Notes under the pieces: generated by a model
Databases searched by the model: none
Seen by the model: only the letters and a program-made list of their open reading frames with translations
What the model was told of the DNA's origin: nothing
Part shown: positions 6,136 to 9,776 of the stretch, one piece after another
Position numbering within the stretch: the first letter of the stretch is position 1
Layout: the number at the start of each line of letters is the position of its first letter
Assembly (NCBI GenBank): GCA_029287275.1
Contig: JARFRL010000046.1
Span: forward strand, 1-9,776
Direction: 5' to 3'
From: Pontiella desulfatans
GTDB taxonomy: Bacteria; Verrucomicrobiota; Kiritimatiellia; Kiritimatiellales; Pontiellaceae
DNA: 9,776 nucleotides
Made by a program: the position numbers and the translations under genes

Positions 6136-6163
6136 TTGCTTTCCCAACGCCGGTCGATACTTT
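6136..6163 (+). promoter_or_regulatory. Weak candidate promoter for the ABC exporter operon
   Basis: TTGCTT (6136-6141) and TACTTT (6158-6163) are 16 bases apart, each matching consensus at about three of six positions. Transcription would begin near 6170, just before the GGAG ribosome site at 6176-6179. That would fit translation starting at 6187 and not at the upstream TTG at 6136. Confidence 0.25.
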
Positions 6164-6186
6164 TTAGGGTTCAACGGAGACGCGCC

Positions 6187-7935
6187 ATCGCGAACGAAGC
6201 ACCCAATTTGAAAAGCTATTTCAGGCCGCATCGCCGAGAAATCACCGCGACGCTGATCTGCGCCATCATCACCGTCGGCAGCAACCTCGCGATGCCGGTG
6301 GTGATTCGCTGGATCATCGACGGGCTGAACGACGGCGTCATGACCAAGGAACTGCTGGCGCGGCACATCGCGACCTTCGTCGTCATCGGCTTGGTTTCCA
6401 TCGTGTTCTCGCGCCTGTTGCGTCAGATCCCGATGAAAATGTCGCACAAGATCGAGCACGCGTTGCGGGGCGACGTGTTTAAACACCTGACGCTGATGGA
6501 CCAGGAATATTACCGCTCCGAGCGCACCGGCGACCTGATGACGCGCCTGTCGTCGGACATCAACATCATCCGCGATTCGATCGGCCAAGGTTTCCTGCAA
6601 GGCGCGCGCACCATCACCGTGATCATTCTCGCGTCCATCGTGATGGGTTTCGCGGATCTCCAACTCGCGGCGATGGTGATCGCGGTGTTCACGCCGATGG
6701 TGTTGATTTTCTTTTTCGTGCTGCGGAAAATGCGGCGCTATCAGCAGGACCTTCAGGAACACGTGTCCGACGTTTCGAACTATTCGCAGGAAAGCTTCTC
6801 GGGCATCCGATGCCTGAAAGGCTTCGCGCTCGAAAAAAGACGCAACGCGGAATTCGCCGATCTAAACTCGGGGCTGATTCAAAAGACCATGCGCATGCAG
6901 GCCACGCGGCAGAGCCTGTTTCCATTCATGGCCTTCTGGTTCGCGCTCGGCACGATCCTCATCTTCATCGTCGGCGGCAAGAAAATCATCCGCGGCGAGC
7001 TGACGATCGGCACGCTGACGCAGTTCACGCAATACCTGCTCTACATGCAGTGGCCCCTGCTCGCGCTCAGCTGGGTGCTCAGCATGCTGCAACGCGGCAA
7101 GGTGAGCTGGATTCGGGTGAGAGAGATTCTCGAGCGCGAGCCGCGCGTGCGGGACGCGCGGCGAACCGCGCCGCTGATCGGAACGCCGGAGGCCTCCATT
7201 CATTTCGAAAACGTGGATCTTAAAATCGCCGGACGCACGTTCCTGAAGGCGATCGATCTCGACGTGCCGCGCGGCACCACGCTGGGCGTCACCGGCCCAA
7301 CGGGAAGCGGCAAAACACTGCTCGCGTCGTTGGTCGCGCGGTTGATCGATCCAACCGAAGGCGTCGTGCGAATCGGCGGAGACGACGTCCGCGAAATGTC
7401 GTTGGCCAAGCTACGCGGCATGATTGGCTACGCCGCGCAGGAGCCCGTTCTTTTCTCGCGGACCCTGGAACACAACATCGGCTTCGGCGTGGAAGACGCC
7501 GATATGTCCATCGTTGGCTGGGCCGCGGACGTCGCGCACCTGCATGGCGACGTGGAAGGCTTTCCGGATCAATACCAAACCATGCTCGGCGAGCGTGGCG
7601 TGACCCTTTCCGGCGGTCAGCGCCAGCGCGCCTCCATCAGCCGCGCCATCGCCCGACGGCCCGACATTCTGATTCTGGACGACGTGCTTTCCGCGGTCGA
7701 CACGCAAACCGAAGCCGCGATCATGTCGAAGCTGCGCCCCGTCATGAGCGACCGCACCACGCTGTTCGTGAGCCACCGCGTCTCGACGCTGCGCTACGCC
7801 GACACCATCATCGTGATCGAGGACGGACGGATCACGCAGCGCGGCACGCACGAGGAGCTGGCGCGGCAACCGGGCTATTACGCCGAGCTCAACACCATGC
7901 AACAACTCGAAGAGCGACTGGAGGCCGAATCATGA
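6187..7935 (+). CDS. ABC exporter half-transporter, degenerate-site subunit
   Basis: This is a 582-residue type IV (exporter-fold) half transporter. An N-terminal domain with about six membrane segments (near 21-41, 61-79, 138-156, 160-179, 244-262 and 280-300) is followed by an ATPase domain from about 337. Motifs: Walker A GPTGSGKT (370-377), Q-loop Gln418, signature LSGGQ (474-478), Walker B ILILDD (494-499), D-loop SAVD, H-loop His530. The residue after the Walker B Asp is Asp499, not the catalytic Glu, and Ile347 sits where the A-loop aromatic is expected. Both mark the low-activity nucleotide site of heterodimeric exporters such as TM287/288. Start: GGAG (6176-6179) lies seven bases before an ATC at 6187, exactly where homologues begin. 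No ATG or GTG is available; in-frame TTG codons at 6136 and 6208 are alternatives, the first adding 17 Arg-rich residues. It shares an ATGA overlap with its partner. Confidence 0.9.
   Translation: MANEAPNLKSYFRPHRREITATLICAIITVGSNLAMPVVIRWIIDGLNDGVMTKELLARHIATFVVIGLVSIVFSRLLRQIPMKMSHKIEHALRGDVFKHLTLMDQEYYRSERTGDLMTRLSSDINIIRDSIGQGFLQGARTITVIILASIVMGFADLQLAAMVIAVFTPMVLIFFFVLRKMRRYQQDLQEHVSDVSNYSQESFSGIRCLKGFALEKRRNAEFADLNSGLIQKTMRMQATRQSLFPFMAFWFALGTILIFIVGGKKIIRGELTIGTLTQFTQYLLYMQWPLLALSWVLSMLQRGKVSWIRVREILEREPRVRDARRTAPLIGTPEASIHFENVDLKIAGRTFLKAIDLDVPRGTTLGVTGPTGSGKTLLASLVARLIDPTEGVVRIGGDDVREMSLAKLRGMIGYAAQEPVLFSRTLEHNIGFGVEDADMSIVGWAADVAHLHGDVEGFPDQYQTMLGERGVTLSGGQRQRASISRAIARRPDILILDDVLSAVDTQTEAAIMSKLRPVMSDRTTLFVSHRVSTLRYADTIIVIEDGRITQRGTHEELARQPGYYAELNTMQQLEERLEAES
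7920..7924 (+). promoter_or_regulatory. Ribosome binding site of the second ABC subunit
   Basis: GGAGG, seven bases before the ATG at 7932 and inside the end of the first ABC gene. With the ATGA stop-start overlap it indicates coupled, roughly equal synthesis of the two halves. Confidence 0.8.
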
Positions 7936-9707
7936 ACAAGGCCAAACGTCTGCTCTCCTACTCCGCGCCGTACGCCGGCTGGCTGACGCTCGCGTTCGCG
8001 TTGATCATGTTCACCTCGCTCGCGATCAACTATCTGCCCGTGCTGATTCAGCGCGTCACCGACGAATGCCTGATGGACGCCGTCGCGCCCGCGGACGACC
8101 GCGTCGCGCTGCTGATGAATCTCGGGCTGATCTACCTCTCCATCGCCGCGGTCGGCCACGCGACGCGGTACGTCCAGGCCATGCTCACCGCGTGGATCGG
8201 CCAGCGTATCATCTACGACCTGCGGCTGTCCGTTTTTCGTAAAGTGCTGAACCTGCATCAGGCCTACTTCGACCGAACCGCGGTGGGCACGCTGATGACG
8301 CGCGTCACCTCGGACATCGAACGATTGCAACACTTCGTGACGGAAGGCGTCGTGGGCTCCATCGCGGACGTTTTCATGCTGATCGGCATCATGGGCTACA
8401 TGATCTGGTTCAGTCCCGTGCTGACCCTTTCGATTCTCGCGACGCTGCCCTTCCTGTTCGCGCTGATGTATTTCGTGAACGCTCGGCTACGCGACGCCAA
8501 CCGCGACATCCGCGACCGGCAGTCCAAGCTCAACGCGCTCATTCAGGAAGATCTGACGGGCATGACCACCATTCAGCTTTTCAACCGCGAGGCGAGCGCG
8601 CTCAACGAGTTCGGCGAACGCAACACGCGGTTGCGTTCGGCGTATTATGACGAGGTGCGTTGGTTCAGCCTTTATTTCCCAACGATCGAGGGCGGCCAGA
8701 TTCTCGCGATTCTACTGACCCTCGCCGCGGGCGGCTTCGCCATCATGCAAGGGTCCGACGCGATCACCGTGGGCAAGCTGATCGCCTTCCTCGCGTACGT
8801 CCGCAACTTCTTCCACCCATTGGGCTCCTTGTCCGACAAAGCGGGGTCCTTCCAGGTCGCGATCGCGTCGATCGAACGGATTTTCAATCTGCTCGACGAA
8901 GAGGAGAAGGTCGTTGATCCCGAATCGCCGGAACCGCCCGAACGCCTCGCGGGCCGCATCGCGTTCAACGAGGTTTCCTTCGCGTACAACGACGACGACT
9001 GGGTGATCAAAAACCTGTCGTTCTCGGTCGAGCCCGGACAAGTTCTCGCCGTGGTCGGCGCCACCGGCGCGGGCAAGAGCACGATCATCAATTTGATCGG
9101 GCGTTTCTATGACGTCCAACAAGGCTCCGTCACCATCGACGGCGTCGACGTGCGGAACTTCCGCAAGAGCGATCTTCGCGGCCGACTGGGCTATGTCTTC
9201 CAAGATCCATTCATTTTCACCGGCACCGTCGCGGACAACATCGGGCTCGGCGAACCCGGTATCGGCCGCGCCGACATCGTCGCCGCCGCGGAAACCGTCA
9301 ACGCGCGCGGCTTCATCGAGGCCATGCCCGATGGATTCGACACCGTGCTCAACGAGCGCGGCGAGGGCCTCTCGCTCGGGCAGAAGCAACTATTGGTCAT
9401 GGCCCGCGCCTTGGCGCGCGATCCGGAGTTGCTGTTCGTGCTGGACGAGGCTACGGCCAGCGTCGACACCGCGACCGAAACGCTGATACAAGACGCGCTG
9501 GCGAAACTAATCTCGAACCGAACCAGCATCGTGATCGCGCATCGACTTTCAACCATTCGGAACGCGGACCGGATTTTAGTGATGCGGCATGGCGAGCTGG
9601 TGGATCAGGGAACGCATGACGAGTTGATGGCGCGGGAGGGCTACTACAAACAGCTCTACGAGTTGCTCATGCATTCACCGGAATCGTCCACGGATCACCC
9701 CGCTTGA
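7932..9707 (+). CDS. ABC exporter half-transporter, catalytic-site subunit
   Basis: This is a 591-residue half transporter with an N-terminal membrane domain (six expected helices, including about 19-39, 59-79, 143-160, 163-183 and 256-273) and an ATPase domain from about 343. Motifs: A-loop Tyr352, Walker A GATGAGKS (376-383), Q-loop Gln424, signature LSLGQ (480-484), Walker B LLFVLDE with Asp505 and catalytic Glu506, H-loop His537. Its own Walker motifs are complete, but its signature has Leu for the first Gly. In a heterodimer this altered signature would face the Walker site of the partner that carries Asp499, making one degenerate and one competent ATP site. Family members export lipids, drugs or peptides. 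No peptidase domain, immunity gene or export substrate is encoded nearby, so the cargo is unknown. A TGA stop ends the gene, and no clear terminator follows in the remaining 69 bases. Confidence 0.92.
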   Translation: MNKAKRLLSYSAPYAGWLTLAFALIMFTSLAINYLPVLIQRVTDECLMDAVAPADDRVALLMNLGLIYLSIAAVGHATRYVQAMLTAWIGQRIIYDLRLSVFRKVLNLHQAYFDRTAVGTLMTRVTSDIERLQHFVTEGVVGSIADVFMLIGIMGYMIWFSPVLTLSILATLPFLFALMYFVNARLRDANRDIRDRQSKLNALIQEDLTGMTTIQLFNREASALNEFGERNTRLRSAYYDEVRWFSLYFPTIEGGQILAILLTLAAGGFAIMQGSDAITVGKLIAFLAYVRNFFHPLGSLSDKAGSFQVAIASIERIFNLLDEEEKVVDPESPEPPERLAGRIAFNEVSFAYNDDDWVIKNLSFSVEPGQVLAVVGATGAGKSTIINLIGRFYDVQQGSVTIDGVDVRNFRKSDLRGRLGYVFQDPFIFTGTVADNIGLGEPGIGRADIVAAAETVNARGFIEAMPDGFDTVLNERGEGLSLGQKQLLVMARALARDPELLFVLDEATASVDTATETLIQDALAKLISNRTSIVIAHRLSTIRNADRILVMRHGELVDQGTHDELMAREGYYKQLYELLMHSPESSTDHPA

Positions 9708-9776
9708 GAAGTCCGTGGCTCTAAAACCACCCAACGTGCCACGCCGCGCTTATTGGCATTTATAATGCTTCTAAAA

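Noticed and set aside
9714..9743. CGTGGC ... GCCACG inverted repeat after the second ABC gene as a terminator
   Set aside because: Six pairs with an 18-base loop and no T run after it. Also nearby, TATAAT at 9761-9766 has no convincing -35 at the right distance, so I do not call a promoter either.

Overview
This window looks like bacterial chromosome from a GC-rich, probably Gram-negative and uncultured lineage, assembled from metagenomic short reads. The genes are densely packed with GC-rich third positions, short spacers, ATGA overlaps and Shine-Dalgarno starts. The gene set (MiaB, ferredoxin-NADP reductase, CDP-alcohol phosphatidyltransferase, a Lys/Ala/Pro-rich histone-like protein with a DUF2934-like tail, a heterodimeric ABC exporter) would fit the broad deltaproteobacterial/Myxococcota-like assemblage, but nothing here fixes the taxon. 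The left end carries an exact Illumina Nextera adapter (5-37), so the first ~330 bases, which also differ in composition, may be chimeric.

Layout: 1-514 holds no gene (adapter, unassigned sequence, an AT-rich stretch with TTGCATAA and TTTATTCCAA repeats). 515-1072 (+) encodes a YkgJ-type CxxCxxCC protein. It converges, with 3 bases between, on a minus-strand pair read from 3425 down to 1076: a CDP-alcohol phosphatidyltransferase overlapping by 14 bases a membrane-anchored permuted papain-like (YiiX/YaeF-type) hydrolase. 3623-3967 (+) encodes the histone-like protein and ends at a strong UUCG-loop terminator shared with a converging minus-strand operon. That operon, 6013 down to 4020, is ferredoxin-NADP reductase followed by MiaB, behind a good sigma70 promoter. 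Divergent from it, 6187-9707 (+) encodes the two halves of a heterodimeric ABC exporter. 9708-9776 has no gene.

The most notable feature is in miaB. The reading frame is interrupted by one in-frame UGA (4734-4736), directly after the GQNVNSY motif. Clear MiaB sequence continues in the same frame to a normal stop, every other hallmark is intact, and a hairpin with bacterial-SECIS-like geometry lies just downstream. UGA is an ordinary stop for at least three other genes here. I read this as a probable selenocysteine-containing MiaB, co-transcribed with a reductase that could supply electrons to its radical-SAM chemistry. A nonsense mutation or base-call error remains possible.
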